Made by a program: the position numbers and the translations under genes. Positions 50,805 to 60,439 of a stretch of 64,000 bases of DNA are shown piece after piece. The notes beneath the pieces are model-generated. The model searched no databases. It worked only from the letters and a program-made list of their open reading frames with translations, and was not told the origin of the DNA. This DNA is from an uncultured Hungatella sp. (lineage in GTDB: Bacteria > Bacillota > Clostridia > Lachnospirales > Lachnospiraceae), in contig CAJUEJ010000006.1 of NCBI GenBank assembly GCA_910585435.1, forward strand, positions 62,001 through 126,000, read 5' to 3'. Numbering within the stretch: position 1 is the stretch's first letter; the number at the start of each line of letters is the position of its first letter.

Positions 50805-50958
50805 TATTATATATTCGTAATTAAAAAGGGCAGCAAAAAAGCTGCCACCCCTTTGGTGATTAATGATTGCTTTTGCAATCATCTCTCAACCCATCAGACG
50901 CCTCCAAGCAAGCTGATGGGTTTTTTACTGTCTTTTCCTTAGACCGCCTTATGTAAGA
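50805..50958. repeat. Decayed copy 2 of the toxin-antitoxin-like element
   Basis: Aligns with 49388-49545. The frame still reads KSYIRRSKEKTVKNPSA and, further on, EASDGLRDDCKSNH, the basic and polar tail of the small peptide, but the membrane segment is gone. Both hairpins are kept: GGCAGC/GCTGCC (50829-50834 with 50841-50846) and AACCCATCAG/CTGATGGGTT (50888-50897 with 50913-50922, T-rich tail on the plus strand). The antisense -10 (TATTAT, 50805-50810) remains but the -35 is lost. The element now abuts the epimerase stop codon (50960-50962) and serves as its terminator. Confidence 0.7.
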
Positions 50959-50959
50959 C

Positions 50960-51847
50960 TTACACTTCCATCCAGCGGGCATACTTCTCCACGCCTTCTT
51001 CTATAGAAATCTTCGGTTGCCATCCCGTATCTTCTCTTATCCTTTCTATAGCCATGGCCCCCAAATCATCATATCCCAGGCCTCCGGGCCCGACCTCTAA
51101 AACGCTTTCCGGATACAGTTCTTTGATCCTGTCAATCACCCGGCCATAAGGAACCAGCCGGCCGCCCCCTATATTATAAGCTTCATAATTCAGACAGGGA
51201 CTCTCCGAAACCGCGGCAATGGCCTCCACGCAATCATCAATATAGATATAGTCCATCTTCTGATCAGCGCCATGCTCCAGAATCAGCTTCTCCCTTTTTA
51301 TGGCATGGCTTAATGCATTTTCCACAGGGCAGGCCATAGTCCGCCCGGGGCCATAGACAAAAGCAACCCTCAAAGACGCTGACTCCATCCCATAATTCCT
51401 CACCAGCTCCTCACAGGCCACCTTTGACGCGCCGTAAGGGCTCTCCCCGTGAAGCTTCTGCTCCTCATATATAACCGGTTCAGACGTATTGCCATAGACG
51501 GCCCCTGAACTGATATAGATAAAACGCTTCACATCAAAAAGCTTTGCAGCCTCCAGAACATGGAGCGTACCGGTTACGTTGACACGGTAAACCTTGTACG
51601 GATTATCCCTGAATACCATAGGATGAGAGATGGCCGCATTGTGGATCACCTGATCGATTCCGTATTTCTTCATAATCTGATAAATCTGGCCGTATTCTCC
51701 CAGATCACCCAATTCATACACGCACATAGGTGACGGAGCTTTGGGCCTGCTTCTGTTAAAGCACACCACCTGATGGCCCCGCTCTGCCAGAAATCCTGCC
51801 AGCCTGGTACCCACCAGGCCGCTGCCTCCAACCAATAAAATATGCAT
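50960..51847 (-). CDS. NAD-dependent epimerase/dehydratase (extended SDR)
   Basis: 295-residue sugar-nucleotide epimerase-type enzyme. Nucleotide-binding motif GGSGLVGTRLAGFL, catalytic Ser block YISSGAVYG and the active-site YGASK. Last gene of the nine-gene operon; AGGAG before ATG 51847. Substrate unknown. With the classical SDR before it, it probably modifies the sugar part of the imported compound. Confidence 0.88.
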   Translation of the reverse strand: MHILLVGGSGLVGTRLAGFLAERGHQVVCFNRSRPKAPSPMCVYELGDLGEYGQIYQIMKKYGIDQVIHNAAISHPMVFRDNPYKVYRVNVTGTLHVLEAAKLFDVKRFIYISSGAVYGNTSEPVIYEEQKLHGESPYGASKVACEELVRNYGMESASLRVAFVYGPGRTMACPVENALSHAIKREKLILEHGADQKMDYIYIDDCVEAIAAVSESPCLNYEAYNIGGGRLVPYGRVIDRIKELYPESVLEVGPGGLGYDDLGAMAIERIREDTGWQPKISIEEGVEKYARWMEV

Positions 51848-51859
51848 CCTTTGTCTCCT

Positions 51860-52606
51860 TTATCCTGCCGTATTCCCGCCATCCACCACCAGCGTTGTTC
51901 CTGTAGTAAAGGATGACTCATCACTCAGCAAATACAATGCCCCATAAGCAGATTCCTCCGCCGTGCCAAACCTGCCCAGAGGGTATGCACAAAGCATTTT
52001 AGCCTCCAGCATTTGCGGATCCGGGCTGTTATTTATATCCTGCCTCAGCATAGGCGTCTCCGTGGCTCCCGGGCAAAGTACATTGACTCTTATGTTATAT
52101 TTTCCCAGTTCCATGGCAGCGCTCTTTCCCATGATTACGATACCTCCCTTTGCAGCATTGTAGGCCAGGGAGCCTGTGGCTCCCAATATACCTCTCTGGG
52201 ATGCCGTAAGGACAATGGAACCTCCTGTCTCAAGCATCATTGCCGCCGCCTGCTGAAGGCATAAAAATGTCCCCTTTAAATGTACCTCCATCACCTTTTC
52301 AAAATGCTCCTCCGTACACGACAGCAAATCATAGGAAGAAACGATTCCAGCCGTGTGGAGAACACCGTCCAGCCCTCCAAGCTTCTCCTTAACCTGCCCA
52401 AACAAATCCTTCATCTGTCCGGAATCGCAGACATCGGCACTGTAAAAATGTGTCCCCGGCAATAACTCTGCCAGTTTCTTCCCTTTTTCCTCATCCAAGT
52501 CTGACAAAAAGAGCCTGGCCCCCTCACCGTAAAACAGCCTGGCCGCCGCTTCGCCGATTCCTCCTGTCCCGCCGGTGATCAAAATTCTTTTCCCCTCTAA
52601 ACGCAT
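51860..52606 (-). CDS. Short-chain dehydrogenase/reductase
   Basis: Classical SDR of 248 residues: cofactor motif TGGTGGIGEAAA, HTAGIVS (NAG-like), catalytic Ser in VLTASQRG and YNAAKGG (YxxxK), C-terminal VNVLCPGATETPM. Acts on a sugar, polyol or other alcohol with NAD(H) or NADP(H). Starts five bases behind the permease stop. Confidence 0.9.
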   Translation of the reverse strand: MRLEGKRILITGGTGGIGEAAARLFYGEGARLFLSDLDEEKGKKLAELLPGTHFYSADVCDSGQMKDLFGQVKEKLGGLDGVLHTAGIVSSYDLLSCTEEHFEKVMEVHLKGTFLCLQQAAAMMLETGGSIVLTASQRGILGATGSLAYNAAKGGIVIMGKSAAMELGKYNIRVNVLCPGATETPMLRQDINNSPDPQMLEAKMLCAYPLGRFGTAEESAYGALYLLSDESSFTTGTTLVVDGGNTAG

Positions 52607-52611
52607 GTTGT

Positions 52612-53526
52612 CTATCCTTTCATCTGTTTAATACGCAGCTTTAAAGCCCTCATCTGTTCAGGCTGCATCAAAAGCACTACAATTACCATCAAATATGGCA
52701 GTGTAAGAATCAAATGGGATGAAACCGTTGTCAGCTGCGCCTGATTGGACAAGCCCTCCGCCACCCCGAACAGAAGTGCCGCCACAAACATGGCGACAGG
52801 CCTTCCCCCTGACAGCATGATGGCCGCCAGGGCGATAAACCCCCGCCCGGATGTCATATTTTCTGAAAACATACTTAAGTATCCCAGTGATATCTGAGCC
52901 CCTGCCAGCCCGCTCATAAATCCTGATATCAAAACAGTACTCCAGCGAATCCTTTGTACGGAAACCCCTACCGCAGCCACAGCCCCGGGATTCTCTCCGC
53001 ATGCACGCACATTCATACCATACCTGGTCTTATAAAAAATAATATAGGTCAGGATTACAAAAGCCCAGGAAAAGTAGGTACACAGGGTATGGCCGGTAAA
53101 CAGCTGCTGTATCACAGGAATATCCTTTAAGACTGGCACGCTGTACCTGGTAAGCCCTGTAATTCTGTCATCCACAAGGGTGCCTGTCACATGGAACATG
53201 GAACGCAAAAGGAATGTAGTCAGTCCCAGGCACAGGGAATTGATGGCAAAGCCTGTGATCGTCCCCTCTCCTCCCAGTTTCAGATGGAGAAATCCAAACA
53301 AAAGATTAACCGCCATAGAACCGGCAATGGCACATAAAAGCCCTGCCAGGGCGCTTCCTGTATAATAGCTACCGGCAACCCCGGTAAATGCAGCCATCAG
53401 CATGGCGCCTTCCAGCGTAATATTAGGTGTTCCTGCCATCTGGCAATACAATCCTCCTGAGGCACAGAGTACAATCGGTGTTGTAACACGGGCCACCACA
53501 GCCAAAAGAGTTACATTAATCGGCAT
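52612..53526 (-). CDS. Nucleoside-type ABC transporter permease (second)
   Basis: 304-residue permease with eight to ten membrane segments, of the BMP-associated family (as in nucleoside importers RnsC/YufQ). Blocks such as NITLEGAMLMAAFTGV, GEGTITGFAINSLCLGL and VRACGENPGAVAAVGVSV are typical. Overlaps the first permease gene by 11 bp. Confidence 0.9.
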   Translation of the reverse strand: MPINVTLLAVVARVTTPIVLCASGGLYCQMAGTPNITLEGAMLMAAFTGVAGSYYTGSALAGLLCAIAGSMAVNLLFGFLHLKLGGEGTITGFAINSLCLGLTTFLLRSMFHVTGTLVDDRITGLTRYSVPVLKDIPVIQQLFTGHTLCTYFSWAFVILTYIIFYKTRYGMNVRACGENPGAVAAVGVSVQRIRWSTVLISGFMSGLAGAQISLGYLSMFSENMTSGRGFIALAAIMLSGGRPVAMFVAALLFGVAEGLSNQAQLTTVSSHLILTLPYLMVIVVLLMQPEQMRALKLRIKQMKG

Positions 53527-54610
53527 GATTTACCTCCTTTTTCCCTCTTATCCGCCTGCCTGTAAAAGGCTTAAGGCTGACTTTATCCAATATTCCCAGG
53601 GTTCTGACAGAAACAAAGCAGATGATAATCCCTTTAATTACATCGGCAAGGGCCCTTGATACATCTGTGGTTCGCTCGATGGCAAGAGCCCCTGCTTTCA
53701 ATGTGCCGAAAAACACGGAAGACAGTACCACTCCCAAAGGCGTGCTGTTTCCCAGCAGTGCAGCCAGCATCCCGTCCATTCCGAAATTAGGGGAAAAGCT
53801 TGCCATCAGGCGTTCCTGCACACCCATGATCTCCACCGCTCCCCCCAATCCGGCGATACCGCCGCTGATAAGCATAACTCCGATTCTCACCTTATCAACC
53901 TGAATACCGCCGTATCGTGCAAATCCAGGGTTTACTCCTGAAATGTGGAATTCATACCCCTTCTGGCATCGGTTAAATAAAATATAGAAGAAAATTACCA
54001 TAAGGCCTCCGATAATAAGGCCTGTGTTTACAGAGTAAGGCGGCATAATGGAGGTAAGCTTTGCACTGGCCTCCAGCTCATTGGTAGCGATTGTGGAGAC
54101 CATGCTGTCCGTAGCCAGAAAGTACTCCTGAATGATAAAATTATTAAAATTGATAATCATATAATTCAGCATAAGGGTAGTGACCACTTCGCTGGCATTT
54201 AAATAGACTCTCATCAAAGCCGGAATCATCGCATAAAACATTCCCGCAGCTATAGCTGCAGTAAAGCATAAAGCCACATGTACCAGATGGGGAAGGCCTT
54301 TAAAGGTCACGCCCACAATGGTTCCTGCCAGAGCGCCGATATACAGCTGCCCCTCCACTCCCATATTGAACATTCCGCCTCTGAAGGCAATGGCCGAGGC
54401 AACCGATGTAAATAAAAGGGGTGTTATCCACCGGAGCGTAGATGCAACGGCAAATTTTCCTCCCAAAGCTCCTTTGAAAAGTTTAAAATAGATCTCTGCA
54501 GGATTATAACCGCTGCAAAAAACGATGGCTCCCCCTACGAGAAAGGAGATAACGATTGCCATACTGATGGTCTTTACACTGATGGTTCTCAGTTTAAATT
54601 CCAGATTCAC
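53516..54610 (-). CDS. Nucleoside-type ABC transporter permease (first)
   Basis: 364-residue permease (RnsB/YufP-type). Family blocks RGGMFNMGVEGQLYIGALAG and SGVNPGFARYGGIQVDKVRI. The start is GTG 54610 with AGGAGGGG upstream. It lies 15 bp behind the ATPase gene. Confidence 0.9.
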   Translation of the reverse strand: MNLEFKLRTISVKTISMAIVISFLVGGAIVFCSGYNPAEIYFKLFKGALGGKFAVASTLRWITPLLFTSVASAIAFRGGMFNMGVEGQLYIGALAGTIVGVTFKGLPHLVHVALCFTAAIAAGMFYAMIPALMRVYLNASEVVTTLMLNYMIINFNNFIIQEYFLATDSMVSTIATNELEASAKLTSIMPPYSVNTGLIIGGLMVIFFYILFNRCQKGYEFHISGVNPGFARYGGIQVDKVRIGVMLISGGIAGLGGAVEIMGVQERLMASFSPNFGMDGMLAALLGNSTPLGVVLSSVFFGTLKAGALAIERTTDVSRALADVIKGIIICFVSVRTLGILDKVSLKPFTGRRIRGKKEVNHAD

Positions 54611-54625
54611 CCTACACCCCTCCTG

Positions 54626-56146
54626 TCACGATTCTTTCTTGATTCCGGCCATCCAGAAGCCCAGCTGCTCCTCTGTTGCCTCCGCCTGACAGATCTCCCC
54701 TATGATCCGGCCCTTAAACATGACAAGTATCCTGTCACTGAGGCTCATGATCTCTGACAATTCATTGGAAAAAAGCAATACGGCATTTCCGGCATCTCTG
54801 TGGGCCACGATCTGCCTGTGGATAAATTCCGTTGCGCCGATGTCCACCCCTCTGGTAGGCTGCGCTGCCACAAGAAGCCTGGGCTTTGTGTACATTTCTC
54901 TTGCTATAATCAGTTTCTGCAGATTCCCGCCTGACAGGGAGCTGGCGTTGTCCTGAATCCGGTTATATCTGACATCATATTCCTTCAGTCCCTCTTTACA
55001 GGCAGCATCTACCCTTTTATAGTCTAAAAAAATACCTTTTTTAAACGTCTCCAATGTGTGAAGATACAAAAGATAATTGTCCCGTATGCTTGCATGCCGG
55101 GCGGCGCCAGTCTCCTGCCTGTCCTCCGGAATATGTCCGATTTTAAGATCCCGGCATAATCTGGGCATGTTCCTTCCCTTTAACAGAGTCCCGCCGATGC
55201 GGATCCTTCCTTTCCGCAGCTTCTTAAGGCCGGTAATGGCTTCAATCAATTCTGTCTGTCCATTTCCCTGAACACCGGCCACTCCTACGATCTCTCCTTC
55301 CCTCACCTGAAAGGATACGTCGTCTACAGCCAGGATCCCCTGATGGTTTATGCAGGAAATATGGTCAACATCCAGCACTGTCTCCTTTGGTACCGAGGCC
55401 TCTTTTTCAACACGCATGAGAACCTCCCGCCCTACCATCATGCGGGCTATCTCACATTCCGAAGTTTTTTTCGTTTCAATGGTTCCTTCCACCCTTCCCA
55501 GCCGCATGACCGTGATCTGATCCGTTATGGCCGTTACCTCCGAAAGCTTGTGGGTTATCAGTATAACTGACTTTCCCTGTTTTCTAAGCCCGTCTAATGT
55601 GACGAAAAGCCCGCTTATTTCCTGGGGTGTCAATACTGCCGTAGGCTCATCCATAATCAGAATATTGGCTCCCAGATACAGTGCCTTCAGTATCTCCACT
55701 CTCTGCTGCAGCCCTACCGGCAGCTCCTTCACAGCTGCTGCCGGCTCCACTGCCAGATTATACTTTTTACTTATTTCCTCAACGATAGCAATACTCTTTT
55801 TCTTGTCAACCAGTCCGTTTTTCTTATAAGGCGGGTTCCCCATCACAATATTTTCTGCTACGGTCATAGACGGGACAAGGCTGAAATGCTGCTGTACCAT
55901 ACCAATTCCCATAGCAATAGAATCTTTTGGACTGTGGATAACCGCCTGCCTGCCGTCAATATAAATGGTTCCGGATGTAGGCTGGTGAAGACCATACAGG
56001 GTATTCATCAGCGTAGTCTTGCCCGCTCCGTTTTCTCCGCAGATCCCATGGATTTGCGCCCACTCCACCTGGAAATTTATGTTATCGTTGGCTGTAAAAT
56101 CACCGAATTTTTTTGTGATCCCCCGCATTTCAACTGCCGCTGCCAC
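54626..56146 (-). CDS. Nucleoside-type ABC transporter ATP-binding protein, two ATPase domains
   Basis: About 506 residues with two ABC domains, as usual for BMP-linked importers. First domain: Walker A GENGAGKTTLMN, Walker B ILIMDEPTAVLTP. Second domain: GVQGNGQTELI, signature LSGGNLQKLIIAREM, degenerate Walker B LLVAAQPTRGVD. GTG 56146 with AGGGGAG seven bases upstream is preferred over the in-frame ATG at 56200. Confidence 0.92.
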   Translation of the reverse strand: MAAAVEMRGITKKFGDFTANDNINFQVEWAQIHGICGENGAGKTTLMNTLYGLHQPTSGTIYIDGRQAVIHSPKDSIAMGIGMVQQHFSLVPSMTVAENIVMGNPPYKKNGLVDKKKSIAIVEEISKKYNLAVEPAAAVKELPVGLQQRVEILKALYLGANILIMDEPTAVLTPQEISGLFVTLDGLRKQGKSVILITHKLSEVTAITDQITVMRLGRVEGTIETKKTSECEIARMMVGREVLMRVEKEASVPKETVLDVDHISCINHQGILAVDDVSFQVREGEIVGVAGVQGNGQTELIEAITGLKKLRKGRIRIGGTLLKGRNMPRLCRDLKIGHIPEDRQETGAARHASIRDNYLLYLHTLETFKKGIFLDYKRVDAACKEGLKEYDVRYNRIQDNASSLSGGNLQKLIIAREMYTKPRLLVAAQPTRGVDIGATEFIHRQIVAHRDAGNAVLLFSNELSEIMSLSDRILVMFKGRIIGEICQAEATEEQLGFWMAGIKKES

Positions 56147-56218
56147 TTTTTTGCTCCCCTTTCTAATCCTTATGCGGAAGTAGAATCTCTGCCTCCGCAT
56201 AAAACAGAAATCTTTCTT

Positions 56219-57295
56219 CTATTGAGTCCTGTCTTTTTGGGCCGTCGGATCTACTATAATCTCACCAGACGCCACCTTTTCCCTGGCTTCTTCTACTGCC
56301 TTCAAAACATCATCGGGAAGGTCATACTGCTCTTTTGTAGGCAGCGCCAAATATACGTTGTCCCCCTTCAGGCCGTTCCAGAAGACACCTGCCACAAACC
56401 TGTCCTCCGCGATTTCTTTCATCGCGTCATAGATCCATTTGTCATAAGCGATAGCCATGGAGCCGATTACCTGTCCCGGAAGCACATCATTCTGATTTAC
56501 ATCTACACCTATACACAGGCCGCCGGTTTCTTTGGCCGCGTCAAACATTCCAAGGCCGGATTTTGCAGCCGCTGCATATACGATATCGCATCCCTGGTTG
56601 TACAGCATCAGGGCCAGATCCTTTCCCTTTGTAGGATCCTCAAAGGAACCAACATACACAGGATCTACCACAATATCCGGATTCACAGACTTGGCGCCCT
56701 GTTCATAACCGGCCAGGAAACGGTTGATCTCCGCATTGTCCTGTCCGCCGATAAACCCAATGTGGTTTGTCTTGGTAATCATACCAGCTTCAACACCTGC
56801 CAGATAAGAGCCCTCATGTTCCTGTCCCAGCAGGCATTTTAAGTTGTCCAGCTCCACTTCCCCCAGGGTAAGTATAAAATTCACATCCGGATAATCCGGG
56901 GCAACCTTGGAGGTAGCATCCACCAGTTCCACATTCAGCGCCACCACAATGTTATAACCGTCTTCACAGAGAGCCCTTATGCTTTCTTCATATTCGCCTT
57001 TCTGCACCTCCACAATCTGTGTGTCCATACCATACTCTTCGGCTGCCTTCATAAAGCCTCCATGGCACAGATCCGTCACGCCCTGATCCCCCAGCTTCTG
57101 CGCTGTCACCAACGCTGCCTTCCACTGTTTGCTGCTTTCTGCCTCCCCAGAGCCCTTTGCACCGCTCTCTGCGGCCGATGCTTTCGTTGTGGGACTCTCA
57201 GCCGCCTTCTGTCCTGAGCCTCCACAGGCGCAAAGCGAAGATGCCAGAACCATTGCACTTACAAGCACCGAAATCCATTTTGCTGTTTTTTTCAT
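56219..57295 (-). CDS. BMP-family substrate-binding lipoprotein
   Basis: Lipid-anchored extracellular receptor, 358 residues, of the PnrA/Bmp family that binds nucleosides or related compounds. Signal peptide with lipobox SSLCACGG, then the type 1 periplasmic-binding fold (AALVTAQKLGDQGVTDLCHGG, NHIGFIGGQDNAEINRF, GVDVNQNDVLPGQVIGS). AGGAAAC before ATG 57295. A 72-bp gap separates it from the ATPase gene. Confidence 0.92.
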   Translation of the reverse strand: MKKTAKWISVLVSAMVLASSLCACGGSGQKAAESPTTKASAAESGAKGSGEAESSKQWKAALVTAQKLGDQGVTDLCHGGFMKAAEEYGMDTQIVEVQKGEYEESIRALCEDGYNIVVALNVELVDATSKVAPDYPDVNFILTLGEVELDNLKCLLGQEHEGSYLAGVEAGMITKTNHIGFIGGQDNAEINRFLAGYEQGAKSVNPDIVVDPVYVGSFEDPTKGKDLALMLYNQGCDIVYAAAAKSGLGMFDAAKETGGLCIGVDVNQNDVLPGQVIGSMAIAYDKWIYDAMKEIAEDRFVAGVFWNGLKGDNVYLALPTKEQYDLPDDVLKAVEEAREKVASGEIIVDPTAQKDRTQ

Positions 57296-57317
57296 TTTGG
57301 TTTCCTCCTAAGAAAAT

Positions 57318-58682
57318 TTATATTTGCCGCGGTATAAACATACCATAACCAGATTCAGCTGTTATATTTCCTTCCTTATACACAGTTTTTCCTCTCACAA
57401 CAGTTTCCTTTACCATTGCTCCTGATTCATAGCCTTCAAAGATTCCACAATCCAGACGGGTTTTTGAAAATGTGTTCATGCCCTCATATTTCCAGCTTTT
57501 TTTCATATCCACAATGGCAAAATCTGCATCCTTTCCAATCTCGATAGCACCCTTATTCTTCAGGCCGAATATCCGTGCTGCCTGGATGGATGTCATCCTG
57601 GCAATCTGTGACAATGCCAATCCTCTCTTCTGATACCCTTCCGTCAGCATGATGGGGAGCATCAGCTCCACACCGCCAAACCCCGGCAAGGCATCCCATA
57701 TATTGGAGGCCTCTTCTTTTTCTTTCTGTCCATAAGGCCCGTGATCCGTGCCGATCACGTCAATATGGCCTGCCAGAACATGGTTCCACAGCCTCTCAAG
57801 GTTTTCCCTGGGGCGCAGAGGCGGATTACATTTGGCAAAGGCACCGCATACATCCATCCGTGTATTGTCGTAGGCCAGATAATGGGGACATGTCTCTGTA
57901 TATATTTTCGTTCCTTTTCTCCTGGCCTCCATAGCCGCGTCCACCCCTTCGGCAGCACTCATATGGCAGATAAGAAGCTGGGAACCATAAACCTGGGCAA
58001 AAAGGGAGGCCCGGTTGATTGCTTCTACCTCGGAGAAGGGCGGCCTTCCCTCATGGTATCTGGACGGCTGTGTGATTCCCTCTTCTTTCCTCCAGCTGCA
58101 GAAATTGCTGACGATATCTGCATTCTCCGCGTGTACGGCAATCAATCCACCAAACTGTGCCGCCTGCTCCATGGCCCGGCACAGCTCATGATCCGGCATA
58201 TGAGGATAATCCGGGTTGGCATAGGAAATAAATACCTTAAAGGCACAGCATCCCAGCTCATCCATTTCCTTCATTTTATCTACAGAGGACGGGATACATC
58301 CTCCCCACAGCCCAAAATCAATCACCGAATTTTCCTTTGCCACATCATATTTAAGTTTAAATGTTTCCCTGTCAACCACCGGAGGAATACTTAAGGGCAT
58401 CTCCAAAGCTGTGGTCACCCCGCCTCTGGCACAGCACCTGGTGGCATGATAAAAATCCTCTCTGTAATTTTGAGGCCCTGGCTCCCAGTAGTGAGCATGG
58501 GTATCGATAAGGCCGGGAAAAACGTACAATCCTGTAATGTCATTGACTGCTTCTGCATCCACCTTAAATCCCGGCGCCAGTATGGCTGCTATCTTCCCGT
58601 CTTTCACAGCTATGTTGGCTTTCTTTTCTCCATTTTCAAATACAACCGTGCCTCCTGCCAGCAACAAATCATAAGAAGCCAT
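57318..58682 (-). CDS. Dihydropyrimidinase/allantoinase-type cyclic amidohydrolase
   Basis: 454-residue metallo-hydrolase that opens cyclic ureides or amides. Metal ligands appear as DTHAHYWEPG, the carbamylated lysine in CAFKVFISY, HAENADIV, LLICHMSAAEG and the catalytic Asp in VIGTDHGPYG. Candidates are allantoin, hydantoins or dihydropyrimidines. It lies three bases behind the M20 gene. Together with the nucleoside-type importer it points to breakdown of a nucleoside- or ureide-like compound. Confidence 0.9.
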   Translation of the reverse strand: MASYDLLLAGGTVVFENGEKKANIAVKDGKIAAILAPGFKVDAEAVNDITGLYVFPGLIDTHAHYWEPGPQNYREDFYHATRCCARGGVTTALEMPLSIPPVVDRETFKLKYDVAKENSVIDFGLWGGCIPSSVDKMKEMDELGCCAFKVFISYANPDYPHMPDHELCRAMEQAAQFGGLIAVHAENADIVSNFCSWRKEEGITQPSRYHEGRPPFSEVEAINRASLFAQVYGSQLLICHMSAAEGVDAAMEARRKGTKIYTETCPHYLAYDNTRMDVCGAFAKCNPPLRPRENLERLWNHVLAGHIDVIGTDHGPYGQKEKEEASNIWDALPGFGGVELMLPIMLTEGYQKRGLALSQIARMTSIQAARIFGLKNKGAIEIGKDADFAIVDMKKSWKYEGMNTFSKTRLDCGIFEGYESGAMVKETVVRGKTVYKEGNITAESGYGMFIPRQI

Positions 58683-58685
58683 TTT

Positions 58686-59921
58686 TTATCCCTCCTCCTG
58701 TGCAACCTGGCATACATCCATGGCTGTCAGTGCATAGATCAGCGCTGCTTTGGGCAGCTCATCCACCTTTACCCACTCCACATCTGAGTGAGCACATCCG
58801 ATATCTCCAGGACCGTACATGACAGACGGAATCCCGGCCAGGGTATAGAGAAGCCCTGAATCTCCCCAGTAGGTTTCACCCTTTACAGGGTATTCTCTGC
58901 ACAGCACCTGTCTGCTGTTACTCTGAATAGACTTCACAAGAATATTATCCGGCGATATCTCCATAGCCGGCCGGTACATGTCAATAAATTCAACCGTTGC
59001 CGTAATGCCCTTTCGGCTGCCGGCCACTTCATTGGCAAGCGTTCTGAATTCCTCCTCAATCCCTTCTATGGTCTGGCCGGGAATCCATCTGACATCAATG
59101 TGTACCTTACACAGATCCGGAATGATTCCTGCAAAAGTCGGACTATCTCCCAGTAAATAAGACATATTGGCCCTGGCCGCTCCCTGAACCAGCCCCACAT
59201 TAATAGTCGGCGGGCTGCAAAACGGGTGTTTTTTCTTCTCCCATTCCAGCGCCATCTCGGTCTCCACTCTCCGTATAAATTCAGCCGCCGCATAGTTGGC
59301 GCTGGCCCCGTTCCACGGAACGCTGGAGTGGACAGACTGACCGTAAAATGTTACCGTGAAATAATCACATCCTTTGTGAGCCACCACTGGCTGAAGGGAT
59401 GTAGGCTCTCCCACAATGGCCAGATCCGTATGAGGGCCCTTGTCCACCACATAGCGGGTTCCTGCACTGCCGGCTGCATCTTCGTCGATAACTCCGATAT
59501 AAATCAAATCCCCTTTCAGCTTCACCCCGGCATCCTTTATAAGCTTCATCGCATATGCCATAGTGGCAACACCGCTTTTCATATCTGCCGCGCCTCTCCC
59601 GTACAGCTTTCCGTCCTTTATCTCTCCGCCAAAAGGATTCTCCATCCCAAAAGGCGGAACCGTATCAATATGTCCGTTGAACATCAGGCTTTTTCCTCCG
59701 CCTGTTCCGTGAAGAATAGCTACCACATTGGGCCTCCCCGGGAATACTTCCTGCTGATACGTCTCGATTCCGTTGTCTTTAAAAAAATCCATCAGATAAT
59801 CGGAGATTGGCTTCTCTCTTTTGTCCTGGGCCCAATGGCTGGGAATCTGTACAAGCTCTTTTACCAGGCTGATAACCTCCTCGTCCTTTACCAGAGATTT
59901 TACTTTTTCTTTTATATCCAT
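58686..59921 (-). CDS. M20-family peptidase/deacylase (ArgE/DapE-like)
   Basis: 411-residue di-zinc hydrolase. Metal ligands in MFNGHIDTVPP, GRGAADMKSGVATM, GVIDEDAAGSAG, and the final His in IGCAHSDVEWV. Similar in type to YgeY of purine-degradation clusters. AAGGAGG before ATG 59921. Probably removes an N-carbamoyl or N-acyl group after the ring is opened by the next gene's product. Confidence 0.9.
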   Translation of the reverse strand: MDIKEKVKSLVKDEEVISLVKELVQIPSHWAQDKREKPISDYLMDFFKDNGIETYQQEVFPGRPNVVAILHGTGGGKSLMFNGHIDTVPPFGMENPFGGEIKDGKLYGRGAADMKSGVATMAYAMKLIKDAGVKLKGDLIYIGVIDEDAAGSAGTRYVVDKGPHTDLAIVGEPTSLQPVVAHKGCDYFTVTFYGQSVHSSVPWNGASANYAAAEFIRRVETEMALEWEKKKHPFCSPPTINVGLVQGAARANMSYLLGDSPTFAGIIPDLCKVHIDVRWIPGQTIEGIEEEFRTLANEVAGSRKGITATVEFIDMYRPAMEISPDNILVKSIQSNSRQVLCREYPVKGETYWGDSGLLYTLAGIPSVMYGPGDIGCAHSDVEWVKVDELPKAALIYALTAMDVCQVAQEEG

Positions 59922-59937
59922 GTCCTCCTCCTTATTG

Positions 59938-60351
59938 TCACTCCTTGGCTACTGCGATTGCTTCAATTTCGATTACCATATCCCCCAGAAATTTTCCTAC
60001 CTGCATGGTACTGCGGGCCGGCGGATCCTCTGGAAAATATTTCTTGTAAACCTCATTGAATCTTGGGAACTCTTCAATATCTTTTACAAATACTAGGGTT
60101 TTAATCACATGCTCCAGATCGGATCCGGCTTCCTCCAGAATCGCTTTCATATTCACCATAATCTGATCTGTCTGACCGGCTATATCTCCCGGGGAAACCA
60201 TTTCCTGTGTTTCAGGATCATTGGCCGTAATCCCTGCCGTGTAGATCAGGTTTCCCACTTTGTAAGCCTGGGAATACCAGCCGCCGGGGCTGGCCGCCTT
60301 ATCCGTCTTTACGACTGTCTTTACTGTTGTCTTTGCTGCCTTTTTTTCCAT
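59938..60351 (-). CDS. RidA-family enamine/imine deaminase
   Basis: About 137 residues. The family core shows YSQAYKVGNLIYTAGI, and the catalytic arginine lies in PPARSTMQVGKFL with the terminal EIEAIAV. RidA proteins hydrolyse reactive enamines and imines made by amino-acid or ureide catabolism. A Lys/Thr-rich N-terminal extension (KAAKTTVKTVVKTDKAA) is unusual. ATG 60351 with AAGGAGG upstream. First gene of the operon. Confidence 0.9.
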   Translation of the reverse strand: MEKKAAKTTVKTVVKTDKAASPGGWYSQAYKVGNLIYTAGITANDPETQEMVSPGDIAGQTDQIMVNMKAILEEAGSDLEHVIKTLVFVKDIEEFPRFNEVYKKYFPEDPPARSTMQVGKFLGDMVIEIEAIAVAKE

Positions 60352-60439
60352 CCATATCCTCCTTTTCTTTACTCCCACGCCCGGAAGTTCTCCTGAACCT
60401 GCTTTTGGAGCTGATTTTCTGGTATTTTAGGGTACAAAA

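Noticed and set aside
50805..50958. A functional small gene in copy 2 of the peptide element
   Set aside because: Only the tail of the peptide is readable; there is no membrane segment, start codon or ribosome binding site.
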